Origin: Zygnema cylindricum
Taxonomy: Eukaryota > Streptophyta > Zygnematophyceae > Zygnematales > Zygnemataceae
Reading direction: 5' to 3'
Assembly (NCBI GenBank): GCA_037447655.1
Contig: JBBHKE010002188.1
Span: forward strand, 91,639 to 139,084
Length of the DNA stretch: 47,446 bases
The translations under genes were made by a program, and so were the position numbers. The notes below the pieces were generated by a model that was given only the letters and a program-made list of their open reading frames with translations, was not told the origin of the DNA and ran no database searches. Below, piece by piece: positions 22,246 to 33,775 of this stretch. Every line of letters starts with the position of its first letter. Positions within the stretch are counted from its first letter, which is position 1.

Positions 22246-23286
22246 TGGAGCTTCCCGAATTGCTTCAAGGGCACACTTCTGTCTTCGAGGGATCTTCTTC
22301 TCCTCCAGACTCTCGTCAAGAAGGAGCTCCCCATCCTCCTCCAAGGACTTGTTCTCGGTTTCTCCTGTCGCTTTTGTGACCACAAGTGTCTTTTTCTTCC
22401 CTCTGGAAGAACCCCCTCCACGGTTCTCTTGGAGCCTCAGCTCCAACAGCTTGACACAATTTGCGATAAAGTGTCTCGGCTTTTTGCAAACTTGAGAAAC
22501 GCCATTTCTAGGCCTCGATCCTCCAAGATGATCTCTCTCTCCTTTGAATGGTTTGTTTGGATCCCTCCCCCATCAATTTCCTCTTGCAGCTAGAGCTTGG
22601 ATGCTCTTCCCCCCCTCTTAATCTTAATTGTGTTCTCCTGCACAAGTATCATCCAGACCACTGTGTTCTACTTCTATAAACTGTTAGTCATTTTCTGTAC
22701 TCGGTACAATATGTTTTCATACTCGTCGGGTAACTTCATGATGAGAGTGTTAACTTTCATCTTCATTGTACTTGTCCACTCGACACTCTCCATCTCCATA
22801 TAGAAATAAGAGAGATCATTACAATAGTCTAACATCTTTAACCCTTTGTAAGTATAATTCCCCAATTTTTGTTCGGCCAACTGGAGCTCCTGAATAGTTC
22901 CAGCTCTATAGATATTCACCAAACTCACCCACGACTCCTCGGCCTTGTAAATGTGAAGATGGGGGGTTGCCAAAGCCTGAGTGAGGTGTCTTAGAATGAA
23001 GTTTTTGGCAGCTATGTTGACGTCTTCCCACTTTTAGGTGTCGTTCTCCGCAGTCTTCACAGTCTTCGTTCTGGGTGCTGTGGTAATAGGAGCAATTAGA
23101 GTAAGAGGCGTCTCCTTCTCCTTCCCCTTTTCGGACACACTGCTGTCCCCATCATGCCTCCTCTCCTGCAGCTGCAGCAAACCTTATTCCACCAAACCCA
23201 AACAAAACCCCAATATCGTTTTTCGCACTAAGCCCCCATCATCATGGCTTCCCAATGGATGAACCCTAATCCATTGAAGGTGGGCA
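22246..23286 (-). pseudogene. copia A gag (broken)
   Basis: Continuation of A after the second TGGAG. Recognisable pieces: KKIPRRQKCALEAIREAP (gag-protease linker), a decayed knuckle QVCKKPRHFIANC (about 22455-22495) that has lost its first Cys and the conserved Gly, and MKLPDEYENILYRVQKM, WTSTMKMKVNTLIM and HLHIYKAEESWVSLVNIYRAG in the gag core. Stops and frameshifts are frequent. The untranslated leader ends at CACCCTAGGGG, where a foreign purine-rich block replaces the primer-binding site. Confidence 0.88.
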
Positions 23287-23458
23287 CCCTAGGGGCGGCA
23301 TTAGGTGAAGAAGTAAAGGGAAAAATGGTGACGGTTGAGGAGGGGGAGGGAAATGAGGCGGGGGGAGGAGTAGAGAGGAGGAAGAGGGAAAAAAGGAAAT
23401 ATACGGTTTTTGAAGAGAGGGAGGAGGAGGTAGAAGGTGAGGTATGGGGGAAAAAAAA
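23287..23458 (+). repeat. purine-rich block, left copy
   Basis: About 170 bp, strongly G/A-rich on the plus strand, lying between the leader of A and the LTR at 23459. It aligns along most of its length with 35938-36110 in the same orientation (for example ATTAGGTGAAGAAGTAAAGG and GACGGTTGAGGAGGGGGAGG in both). Open frames across it on either strand are composition artefacts. Confidence 0.8.
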
Positions 23459-24457
23459 TGCAATTCTGTGTCACCCATTGGACCACAAAATTCAAGAAGC
23501 CTCTAGATAGTTTTTGACTATCCCTTCTCCAACTAGGATCACTGCTACCCAAGCACGCAAATAGACAAACTGACTGCACCTCCGTGCAGTCTGGACTCCT
23601 TTGAGTGTGCAGCAAAAAGAATCACAAGAATAGCCCAACCAGAGGATTAATTATCAAATGCAAAGATGCTAATATTTATACAAGCTCATTGGGAGAGAGA
23701 AGGCTACTTCCTCAATCCTCTAAGAACTAAACCCCTCTCAAAACCTCTATTTAGTGATGTACGAACTAACCAGAGAACTATAAAATACAAAAAGGTACCA
23801 TGGTCGATGTACTTTCTATATGGCATGTGTACGACATGGCCATGGAGTGGTTGCATGTCTTATTTAGACTTATTCTCATGCTATCCAAGCTTGTCGCTTT
23901 CCAATCCTATTGTGCCACATGGCTCTAGGTCATGTCACGCCCGAAAACCGCTAAAGCAGTTGTTCCGAGATCTCGGCGATGATACGTGCCGTCAAATCTA
24001 GACCAACTTTTAATATTAGTTGTTTAAAACAAATGTCCAGTACATTTGTTTCATGCGGGTTCTGGTTCGCACTATATTACAACTAGTCTCTCTGCTTGCT
24101 ATCTATAATTCTGTTAATCTGATTAATGTTATTTAGAACTGTTTAAGTAGAAGTTAAACCCTATATAATCTAACGAAATTCTACGATATATCGGTTAGAG
24201 ATGACTGCTACGCCTTGCTCTATCGTTAGAGGGTTCGAGTCCTGCAAGACTCAACTTTTTTGTTAAGTGTGACTTGTGTCACTCTACACATCCTGCATGT
24301 GAAGCAAAGGCAGCCATGGCTCCACCACTCTCTCTCTCACCTTCAAATATTATAACAAGTATGAGGGATAGAGAGAGAAGGTGGAGGCAGACTGTCTGCG
24401 CATTTACTTAATCTATTCAGACCTAGAAAATACCCTCTAAATCCAATGATTTCAACA
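23459..24457 (-). repeat. array LTR 1 (3' LTR of C)
   Basis: TGCAATTCTG...TTTCAACA in plus sense, 999 bp, followed at 24458 by the polypurine tract of C. Antisense perfect B box GGTTCGAGTCC at 24232-24242. Confidence 0.92.
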
Positions 24458-25990
24458 CTCCCCTTATTTTATAGTCTAATTTTTAATTTTTAAATCCACA
24501 CTTTTCTCTACAATATTTTAACTTGGGAGATGGCACAAGTTTTGTCATTATATCAACCACTATTTCCCCATCACCTCTATACACAAGATTCACAATTTCG
24601 TTTTCAACCTTTTCTCTTACAAAAAGTAATCTTATGTCCATATGTTTGGCCTTCAAATGATGTTTTGGATTGGCGGCAATTGCAATGGCAGCTTGGTTAT
24701 CACATAAAACTTCTTAAACTCCCTCTTTCATATAACCTAGTTCTTGCCATAAAGACTTAACCCACATCAGCTCTTTCACAGCTGAACAAGAGGCCATGTA
24801 CTCAACCTCCATAGTGGAGTGAGCAACCACCTTTTGTTGCTTGCTACTCCAACATCAAGCACCTCCCCCCATATTCAATACATATCCAGACGTACATCTT
24901 TTTATAGGTGCATCCCCTTAGCTAGCATCACTCCTAGTAGTGATGTCAGTATGCTCCCCTCCCAAATTCAACCATAAATCCGTGGTTCCCACTAGATATC
25001 TCATGATTCTCTTGGCTGCCTCCCAATCTCTCTTCGTAGGATCATTTAGACTCTTACTAAGAACAATTGCTGCTGCCGCTATGTCCGGCCTTACACAGTT
25101 CATAAAGTAGATCAACCTTCGTACAACCTGTTGTAAGTAATAGACTTCATAAACTGTCTCTCTTCTAGACTTATCTGATCATCTAAGATTATCACTCCTC
25201 CCTGTACACTCACATCACTTACTTCCATCGAGTCCATGAGAGTGGTACAACTGTTTGCCTTTTCCATCTGGGATTTCTCAAGCATATTCCCTTTAGCTTC
25301 TTTCATAGTAAGCCTGATAATTTTCTTCCCCCTATCTCTCTCCATATTAATTCCCAAAATGTATCTTCCCTCCCCTAAATCCTTCATGTCAAACCGACTT
25401 CTAAGACCTATCTCTAATTTATTAATCTTTTCCATAGACTTACTTAACACTAGCGAATCATCTACATAAATTGCAATGAAAATAACACCTTTCTCATCCT
25501 CAAACATATAAATAGAATGGTCAAAATTGATCCAGATATATCCTAGATCGCTGAGAAACTCATCTTGATTCTTATTTAATTGTCTGGGAGCCCGCTTCAT
25601 TCCATACAAAGACTTTATTAGTTGGCAGACTTTACTCTCATCTCCTTCCTCTAAAAACCCCTCTGGTTTTCGCATGAAGATTTCTTTCTCCAGCTCACCA
25701 ATGAGGAAGGCGGTCTTAATATCCATCTGATGTATTTCCATTTCTTACGCTGCTAGTAGACTGAGGAGAATCCTTAATGATGGGAACCAAATCACTGGAG
25801 CAAAAATCTCCTCATAATCTATCCCCTCTTTTTGAGTGAACCCCTTTACTACCAACCGAGCCTTATATCTCTCATTGGTATTATTGGAGTTCAGTTTTAG
25901 TTGAAACACCCACTTGCACCTAATCGGTTTTCTGTTCGGATGACAATTCACCAGCTCCCAAGTATTCAGTTCCATGATGGAGGCCATCTC
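24458..25990 (-). pseudogene. copia C reverse transcriptase and RNase H (broken)
   Basis: Polypurine tract at 24458-24470, RNase H in broken frames to about 24900, then RT. The frame 25112-25741 has MDIKTAFLIGELEKEIFMRK, SLYGMKRAPRQLNK, catalytic IYVDDSLVLSK (YVDD 25457-25468) and YILGINMERDRGK. LIYFMN-type connection residues appear at 24918-25115 in a second frame, and the RT start (GCKWVFQLKLN-like, RLVVKGFTQKEGIDYEE) in a third (25745-26000). At least three frameshifts. Confidence 0.9.
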
Positions 25991-27255
25991 ATCATTTATG
26001 GCTCTAACCCATCTATCTTTCTCCGGGCTGTTCATTGCCTCCGAATATGGCTGGGACTCATCATGGTGAGACAACTTAGTTACCTTGTGAGCAGCATGTT
26101 TTTCTTGTAGCCGCTTCTTGCTTCTTCGTCCTCCTTCAAAATCTGATGTTGGAATGGAGGGAAGTCTCGGGTTCCTCATCATTGTCTCATCACCTCCTTT
26201 ATCCATGGAAGCTGGTTTCGACTCCTCCTCCTCTGTCTATTCAGAATGTATATGGATATGGAGAGATTGCAAGATTTCTTCCCTATCTGGCATCTTCCCA
26301 GAATCTGCAATTATTTTTTCACTCATGTCCATTTCGGAAGAATCTGAGTCCTCCTCACTCTCGAACTCAAAAATGAATTTTATTTTCTTGGTATATTTGA
26401 AAGGATCATATGACTTTCTTTCATCCATAACAACTAAGTGTTTTACCAGGATGATATCTGGTTTTGCTAAGTCATAGACTCTATATCCTTTGACATCCTC
26501 ATCATATCCCACAAAATATCCAGGTTTTCCTTTGGCATCTAGTTTTCAATTTTTCCAGTCGGTATCAAAACTGTAAACTTGACTACCGAATACTTTGAGG
26601 TGAGAGACATCTGGTTTCCTTCCAACCCATCTCTCATAAGGTATCATTTCTTAGGACTCTATTCTTAATGTAGTTTGCACAGTTCATGGCCTCTGCCCAA
26701 AATCTTTTTCCTACCTTTTTGTCGGCCAGCATACTACATACACTATCTCCTAGAGTCCGATTCGGCCTCTGAGCTACCCCATTGTGTTTTGGATTATACG
26801 GTACAATTTTTTGATGTTAAACTCCCTGATCCCTCAATTATTCATCAAACTGGTTAGAGGTATATTCTCCTCCATTATCATTCATTATCTTTTTAATTGG
26901 TGTTCCGTACAACTTCTCACTCCAGGCTTTATACTCTTTGAAGTAAGTTAGTGCCTCTGACTTTGTTTTTAAAAAGTAGACTCTAGAGTATCTACACTGG
27001 TCATTAGTTATTGTCATCATATACCTCTTTCCCCCTACCGAAGTTACTTTTGCCGGTTCCCAGATATCTGTGTGGACCAGATCCAGAACTTTCTCACCTC
27101 TATATGTGGCAGTTTTCGGAAAGGGGAGTCAATGAGCCTTTCCTTGGGCACAACCACTACAATCATCCATCATTTCATTGTCCCCAATCTGAATCCCTTC
27201 TACTACCCCAAGCTTCTTCATTTCCCTCAGCCTATCAAAATGCACATGCCCTAAC
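25991..27255 (-). pseudogene. copia C integrase and linker (broken)
   Basis: The C-terminal integrase region YDEDVKGYRVYDLAKPDII is at 26237-26512. The core is in pieces: MNDNGGEYTSNQFDE at 26838-27020, where the usual SDNGGEY is NDNGGEY with the Asp retained, and IWEPAKVTSVGGKRYM near 27000-27070. A ~17-bp deletion near 26648 and several stops break it. The E-rich linker to RT is at 26000-26300. Confidence 0.88.
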
Positions 27256-27680
27256 CGCTTATGCCACATCTTTTTGTTTGGGACACCAACATAGTAAGCA
27301 ATCTTCTTTTCATTACTTAGGTTAAGCCTAATCATTCCTTCGCTACCCTCATCTGTTGTGAAGTAGACTTCATCCCCATACTTAGCTGTAAAGACTCTTT
27401 TTCTAGTGAAGGTATCAAATTCTTTATCATCTAATACAAACGTAGAAACAAGATTTTTGCTCAGCTGAAGAACGTAGATTACATCTAAGAAGGTGATTAT
27501 AGAAGTTTTACCCTTTACTAAAACTTTCAGATCTACCAAGCCCACTAGATCTGTGGTAATTACTCTCCCATCCCCGGACTCTATCTTTACAGCAAAGATG
27601 TTTCTTAGCTTGGTTAAGAGGTGTTTGTCACAACACATATGCATGGTTGCACCTGAGTCGATGATCAAACCTTCGTGTGG
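27129..27680 (-). pseudogene. copia C protease and integrase zinc region
   Basis: A 179-codon frame (27129-27668). Protease MIIDSGATMHM with active-site Asp intact, VDLKVLVKGKTSI and NLVSTFVLDDKEFDTF, then the HHCC zinc-binding region of copia integrase, MWHKRLGHVHFDRL ... DDCSGCAQGK, with both His and both Cys present. One of the longest intact stretches; it overlaps the integrase entry at its N-terminal end. Confidence 0.92.
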
Positions 27681-28800
27681 GGCTTCCCGAATGGCTCCAA
27701 GGGTACACTTTTGTTTTCAAGGGATCTCCTTCTCCTCCAAATTCTCATCAAGATGAAGCTCCACATCCTCCTCTTCAGAGCATTGGTCCTCTTTGGTCTC
27801 CCCTTTGACTTTTGTAACCATAAGTGACTTTTGTAACCATAAGTGCCTTCTTCTTCCCTCCGAAAGAACCTCTAGCACGGTTATCTTGGAGTCTCAGCTC
27901 TAACAGCTTGGTACAATCCGCTATGAAGTGTCCCGGCTTCATGCAGAAATGACAAAGGCCCTTAGGGGGGCTAGGTCCACCAGATTCATCTTTCTCTTCT
28001 TTAAAACTGTTGTACGGCTTCCTCGAATCCTTCCCCCAGTGATCCGTTCTGGCAGCTAGAGCTTGAACGCTCTTTCCTCCTCTTTGAATCTCAATAGACT
28101 TTTCCTGCACAAGTATCATTCAAACCAATGTATTCAACTTCCACGAATTGTCATCCATTTCTTGAACTCGATATACTATGTTCTCATACTCATCAGGCAA
28201 CCTCATGATGAGGGTGTTGACCTTCATCTTCATTGTTCCTATCCACCCGGCATTTTCTATTTCCATATACAAATATGAGAGGCCATTAAAGTAATCCAAA
28301 ATTTTCCCCCCTTTGTAATTGTAATCCCATAGGCTTTGCTCGGCCAACAGGAGCTCTTGTATAGTACCTGCTCTATAGATATACACTAAAGTCACCCACA
28401 ACTCCTCGGCTTTGAGAATATGAAGATGAGAGGTTGCCAAAGCTTGAGTGAGGTGCCTCAAAATGAAATGTCTGGCAGCCATGTTTGTGAATTCCCACGT
28501 TTGATTTCAGTTTCCTCGAACTTCACCGCCACCGCTCCAGGTGCCGTGGCAATGGGAGTGAAAGGGTCTCTTTCCCTTTCCCTTTTTCAGACACACTGTT
28601 GTCCCCATCATCTGCTTCCTCCGTTGGGGCACATGTTGCTTCAGGAAAACATCACTCCACTAAACCCTGGTGGGATTCCTTAAGATAGATGTTTCACTTG
28701 TCCACTGACAATACCCCAATATCGTTTTTTACACAAAGCCCCTACCATCATAGCTTCCCAATAAATGAACCCATATCCATTAAAGATGGGCACCATAGAG
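27681..28800 (-). pseudogene. copia C gag (broken)
   Basis: Frames 27775-28119 and 28120-28482. Intact zinc knuckle CHFCMKPGHFIADC near 27920-27960, SVQALAARTDHWGKDSRKPY basic region, and gag core HFILRHLTQALATSHLHILK, MKVNTLIMRLPDEYENIVY. The upstream start region includes GALCKKRYWGIVSGQVK-like coding before a stop. A short tandem duplication at 27815-27845 (CTTTTGTAACCATAAGTG twice) disrupts the linker after the knuckle. Confidence 0.9.
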
Positions 28801-28802
28801 GG

Positions 28803-28815
28803 TGGGCCCGTAACT
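28803..28815 (-). other. primer-binding site of copia C
   Basis: AGTTACGGGCCCA in minus sense, next to the LTR end TTGCA; two differences from the iMet half-tRNA consensus. Confidence 0.75.
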
Positions 28816-29814
28816 TGCAATTCTGTGTCACCCATTGGACCACAGAATTCAGGTATCCTCTAGATAGTTTTTGATTTTCCCTTTTTCAGCTAGGATCACT
28901 ACTACCCAATCAGGCAAATAGACAAACTGACTGCACCGCTGTCTAGTGTGGACTCCCTTAAGTCCGTTGCAAAAAGAATCATTATAAACGCCTAACCAGG
29001 CGATTAATTATCAAGTGGCAAAGATGTCAACACTTATACAAGCTCATTAGGAGAGAGGCAGCTACTTCCTCAATCCTCTAAGTCCTGAACCCCTGTCACA
29101 ACCCCTATCAACTTATCTACGAACAAAACAAGGACCTGTAAAATACACAAAGGTACCATGGCCGATGTACTTTCTAAACGGCCTGTGCACGACATGGCCA
29201 TAGAGTGGACGCCTGTCTTCTTTAGACTTGTTCTCATGCTATCTAAGATTCCTGCTTTCTAATCCTCTCTTGCCACGTGGCTCTAGGTCATTTCACACTC
29301 AAAAATCGCTAAAGCGGCTATTCCAAGATCTCGGCGATGATACATGCCGTGGGATCTAGACCGGCTTTTAATATTAGTCGTTTAAAACAAATGTCCGCTA
29401 AATTTGTTTCGTGTTGTTTCTCATTCACACTATATTACAACTGGTCTCTATGCTTGCTATCTATAATTCCGTTAATCAGATTAATGTTGTTTAGAATTAT
29501 TTAAGTAGAAGTTAAACCCTATATAAACTAACAAACTTCTACGACATACCGATTAGAGATGACGCCTATGTCTGGCTCTACCCGTAGAGGGTTCGAGTCC
29601 TACCGGACTAAACTTTTTTGTTATGTGTGACTTGTGTCACTCTACAGACCTGCATGTGAAGCTAAGGCAGCCATGGCTCCATCACTCTCTCTCTCACATT
29701 TAGTGACTACAACAAGTATGGGGGATAGTGAGAGAAGGTGAAGGCAGAGTGTCTACTCTTTTACTTGATCCATTCAGACTTAGATAATACCCCCTAAATC
29801 TAGTGATTTCAACA
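28816..29814 (-). repeat. array LTR 2, shared by C (5') and D (3')
   Basis: TGCAATTCTG...TTTCAACA in plus sense, 999 bp. Primer-binding site of C on the left, polypurine tract of D (29815-29828) on the right. Antisense perfect B box GGTTCGAGTCC 29590-29600. Confidence 0.93.
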
Positions 29815-29832
29815 CTCCCCTTATTTTCTAAT

Positions 29833-30463
29833 TGTTGAAATAAATAGTTTTTGGGTGTTTTCTAGGTCTAAATATATTAGCGGAAACAGATAAGAAAAAT
29901 ACAGATAGCCTGCCTCCATCTCTTCTCTCTTGCCCCCATACTTGTTGTAGTCACTAAAAGAGAGAGAGAGTGATGGAGCCATGGCTACCTCGGCTCCATA
30001 GGCAAGGCTAAAGAGTGACTTAAGTCACTCTCAACAAAAGGTTGAGTCAGGCAGGACTCGAACCTCTAACCGGCAGAGCGCGGCGTAGCCATTAGCTCTA
30101 ACCAGTCTGTCGTGGATGTCTGTTAGGATATACATGGTTTGATATGTATTTAGAGTATTCTATGGTACTAAAACCGATTAACTAAAATATGTACGAAAGA
30201 ACATAGAACTAGTTAAAGTTTAGTGCGGACGTCATTTCGCACGAAACAAATGAATCGGAATTTGTTTCGACGGTTGACATTTAATGTCGCATTTAATCCG
30301 ACGGCACACATCACTGCCGAGATGGCGGAATGGTCACTTTGACGTTTATGGACGTGACATGACCTAGCGCCACATGGAGGGATAACATTTGGTCCATAAG
30401 GGTGCATTCACGTTGTCATTTCGCCTTCTTGGGCAGCAGTGGTTATGTCTCAAACCTTAGATG
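29833..30463 (+). mobile_element. LTR fragment in D, plus orientation
   Basis: Begins TGTTGAAATAAATAG just after the polypurine tract of D. It follows the reverse complement of the A-type LTR, including GAGTGACTTAAGTCACTC at 30013-30030 and an antisense B box (reverse complement of 30054-30064), to about 30393. It then jumps over several hundred bases of LTR to a segment with CTTGGGCAGCAGTGGTTATG, ending about 30463. Internally deleted, no LTR 3' end and no target duplication. Confidence 0.75.
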
Positions 30464-30475
30464 TTGTCATAGGGT

Positions 30476-30633
30476 TTATTTATGTTGATTGTTCCATAAA
30501 ACCCTAAATGTTGTTGTATGTTAAATGGAGGATGCATTTCAAATGATTGTTCGTCGACCTATTTTTGGCTTAGCTTCTTGCATGATAGTTTGGGTCGCTT
30601 CTGCGGTCTATTTTAGACCAAAGAACAACAGTT
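30476..30633. repeat. tail copy of the 1.28-kb repeat
   Basis: Near-identical to about 19395-19571, ending at the same CCAAAGAACAACAG. It is joined on the left to the LTR fragment and on the right to RNase H of D. The D sequence that should link the polypurine tract to RNase H (about 70 bp in sister C) is missing. Confidence 0.8.
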
Positions 30634-32070
30634 ATGTCATCATATCAACCACCATTTCCCCATCACCTCTATACACAAGATTCACAATTTTGTTTTCAAC
30701 ATTTTTTCTTACAAAACTTAATCTTATGTCTATATGTTTGGCCATGAAATGATGTTTTAGATTGGCGGCAATAACAATGGCAGCCCGGTTATCACAGAAA
30801 ATTTTATGCACTCCCTCCTTCATATAACCTAGTTCTTGCTATAAAGACTTAACCCACATCAGCTCTTTCACAGCTGAACAAAAGGCCATGTACTCAGCCT
30901 CCATAGTGGACTGAGCAACCACTTATTGTTGCTTGCTACTCCAACAGCAAGCACCTTCCCCTATATTTAATACAAATCTAGACGTACATCTTCTTATAGG
31001 TGCATCCTTTTAGCTGGCATCACTCGAAGTAGTGATGTTAGTATGCTCCCCTCCCAAATGCAACCATAAATCCATATGTCCCACTAGATATCTCATGATT
31101 CTCTTGGCTGCCTCCCAATGTCTCTTCCTAGGATCATTTAGACTCTTAATAAGGACTCGTACTGCTGCCGCTATATCCGGCCTAGTACAGTTTATAAAGT
31201 ATATCAAAATTCCTACAACCTGTATGTAAGGAATAGACTTCATAAACTGTCTCTCTTCTGGACTCATCTAATCATCTAAGATTATCACTCCTCCTTGTAC
31301 ACTCCCATCACTTACTTCTTCAAGTTCACAGGAGTGGTACAACTGTTTGCCTTCTCCATCTGGAATTTCTCAAACATATTCCATACAGCTTCATTTAAAG
31401 TAAGTTTGGTAATCTTCTTCCCCATATCTCTCTCCATTTGAATTCCCAGAATGTATCTTCCCTCCCCTAAATCCTTCATGTCAAATCGACTTCTAAGACC
31501 TTTCTTTAATTTATTAACCTTTTCCATAACTTACTTAACACAAACAAATCATCCACATAAATTGCAATGAAAATAACACCATTCTCATCCTCAAACATTT
31601 AAATAGAATGGTCAAAAATGATCCGGATATATCCCTAACCGGTGAGAAAATCATCTAGTTTCTTATTCTAATGTCCTAGAGCCAACTTCAATCTATACAA
31701 GGACTTTATGAGTCCGCACACTTTACTCTCATCTCCTTCCTCTACAAAACCCCTCTGGTTGCCACATGAAGATTTCTTCCTCCAGCTCATCGTTGAGGAA
31801 GGCGGTCTTACTATTTATCTGATGTATTTCTATGTCTTTCGGTGCTACTAGACTGAGGAGAATCTTTACTGATGGGAACCAAACCACTGGAGAAAAAGTC
31901 TCCTTATAATCTATCCCCTCTTTTTGGGTGAACCCTTTTGCTACCAACCGAGCCTTATATCTCTCATTGGTATTATCTCGGTTCAATTTTAGTTTAACAC
32001 CCACTTCCACCCAATCGATTTTTTGTCCAAAGGACAGTTCACCAGCTCCCAAGTATTCGCTTCCATGATA
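30634..32070 (-). pseudogene. copia D reverse transcriptase and RNase H (broken)
   Basis: RNase H pieces: FCDNRAAIVIAANLKHHFMAKHIDIRL and LVYRGDGEMVVDMMT at 30632-30823, then ILIYFINCTRPDIAAAVRVL at 31010-31267. RT follows with YILGIQMERDMGKK, catalytic YVDD at 31548-31559, and RYKARLVAKGFTQKEGIDYK at about 31900-31960. Frames shift near 31315, 31530, 31620 and 31720. Confidence 0.9.
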
Positions 32071-33395
32071 GAGGCCATCTCATCATTTATGGCTCTAACC
32101 CATCTGTCTTTTTTCGGACTCTTCATTGCCTCGAATATGACTGGGGCTCATCAGGGTGAGACTGCTAAGTTACCTTCTGAGCGGCATGTTTTTCCTGTAG
32201 CCGCTTGCTGCTTCTTCGTCCTCCTTCAAAATCACAAGCTGGAATGGAAGGAAGTCTCAAGTTCCTAATCACTATCTCATCAGTTCCCTTATCCATGAAA
32301 GCTGGTATGGACTGCTCCTCCTTTGTCTATTCAGAGTGTATATGGATATGGAGAGATTGCGGTATTTCTCCCCTATCTGGCATCTTTCCTGAATATGCAA
32401 TTACTTTTTCACTCATGTCCATTTCGGGAGAATCCGAGTCCTCCTCACTCTCAGACTCAGAAATAATTGTAATTTTCTTGGTATATTTGAAGGGATCAAA
32501 TGACTTCCATTCATCCATGACAACTAAGTGTTTTACCAGGATGATATCTTGTTTTCCTAAGTCATAGACTTTATATCCTTTGACATCCTCATCATATCCC
32601 ACAAAATATCTAGGTTTTCCTTTGGCATCTAGTTTCCAATTTTTCTAGTCGGTATCAAGACTGTAAACTTGACAACCGGATACTTTGAGGCGAGAGACAT
32701 TTGGTTTCCTTCTAACCCATATCTCATAAGGTGTCATCTCTTTCACAGCTGAGGTAAGAACTCTATTCTTAATCCAGTTAGCACAGTTCATGGCATCTAC
32801 CCAAAATCTTTTCCCTACCTTCTTCTCGGCTAGCGTGCTACATACACTAACTCCTACAGTTCGGTTTAGCCTTACCACTACCCCATTCTGTTCTAGATTA
32901 TACGGTACAGTTTTCTAATGTTGAACTCCCTTATCCCTCAAGTATTCCTCAAACTCGTCAGAGGTATATTCTCCTCCATTATCACTTCTTATCCTTTTAA
33001 TGGGGGTTCCGTGCAACTTCTCACTCCAGGCTTTATACTCATTGAAGTAATTTGGTGCCTTTGACTTTGTTTTAGGAAGTAGACTTTAGAGTATCTATAC
33101 CTGTCATCAGTTATTGTCATCATATACCTCTTTCCTTTGACTGAAGGTCCTTTTGTCGGTCCCCAAATATCTGTGTGGATCAGATCTAGTACTTTCTCAC
33201 CTCTATATGTGGCAGTTTTGGGAAAGGGGAGTCTCTAAGCATTTCCTTGGGCACAGCCACAACAATCATCCATCATTTCATTGTCCCCAAACTGAATCCC
33301 TTCTACTACCCCAAGCTTCTTCATTTCCCTCACCCTATCAAAATGCACATGCCCCAACCGCCTATGCCACATCATCATGTTTAGGACACCAAGAT
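32071..33395 (-). pseudogene. copia D integrase and linker (broken)
   Basis: Includes YDEDVKGYKVYDLGKQDII (32327-32602), MVRLNRTVGVSVCSTLAEKK and KRFWVDAMNCANWIKN (32645-32878), and the zinc-binding MWHRRLGHVHFDRVREMKK plus DDCCGCAQGN (33235-33395). In the core the NGVAERLNRT equivalent has lost the usual Glu. Stops are scattered through 32880-33230. Confidence 0.88.
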
Positions 33396-33775
33396 AGTAA
33401 GCATTCTTCTTTTCATTACTTAGGTTAAGCCTAAACATTCTTTGGCTACCCTTATGTGCTGTGAAGTAGACTTCATTTCCATACTTAGCTGTAAAGACTC
33501 ATTTTCTAGTGAAGAAATCAATTTTTTTATCATCTAATAGAAACGTAAAAACAAGATTTTTGCTCAGCTGAGGAATGTAGAGTACATCTTAGAAGGTGAG
33601 TATAGAAGTCTTACCCTGTACTAAGATTTTCAGATCTACCGATCCCACTAGATCTGTGGTAATTACTCTCCTATCCCCATACTCTATCTCTACAGCAAGG
33701 ATCTTTCTTAGTTTGGTGAAGAGGTGTTTGTCATGACACATATGCATGGATGCACCTGAGTCGATGATCTAACCT
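33396..33775 (-). pseudogene. copia D protease (broken)
   Basis: DSGAS and MHMCHDKHLF-like residues are at about 33720-33765, preceded by a stop in place of the usual Trp (EG-stop-IIDSGA). Downstream NLVFTFLLDDKK-type residues are in shifted frames to 33440. Confidence 0.8.

Larger units (their letters stand above)
6851..23286 (-). mobile_element. copia element A with three nested insertions
   Basis: Minus-strand element made of 3' LTR 6851-7852, then internal segments 7853-8118, 10355-12410, 13596-14527 and 22246-23286. Counting each target duplication once, the segments sum to about 4.28 kb. This equals the internal length of C (4.36 kb), D (4.28 kb without its insert) and B (4.35 kb without its insert), which independently supports the nesting model. 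The insertions are E3, a solo LTR and element B. The internal region stops about 14 bp short of a normal LTR junction: primer-binding site and own 5' LTR are replaced by a purine-rich block at 23287. Confidence 0.88.

Noticed and set aside
23244-23615. Glu/Gly- and Pro/Phe-rich frames on both strands
   Set aside because: Artefacts of the purine-rich repeat; the same composition at 35785-36105 gives the same false frames.
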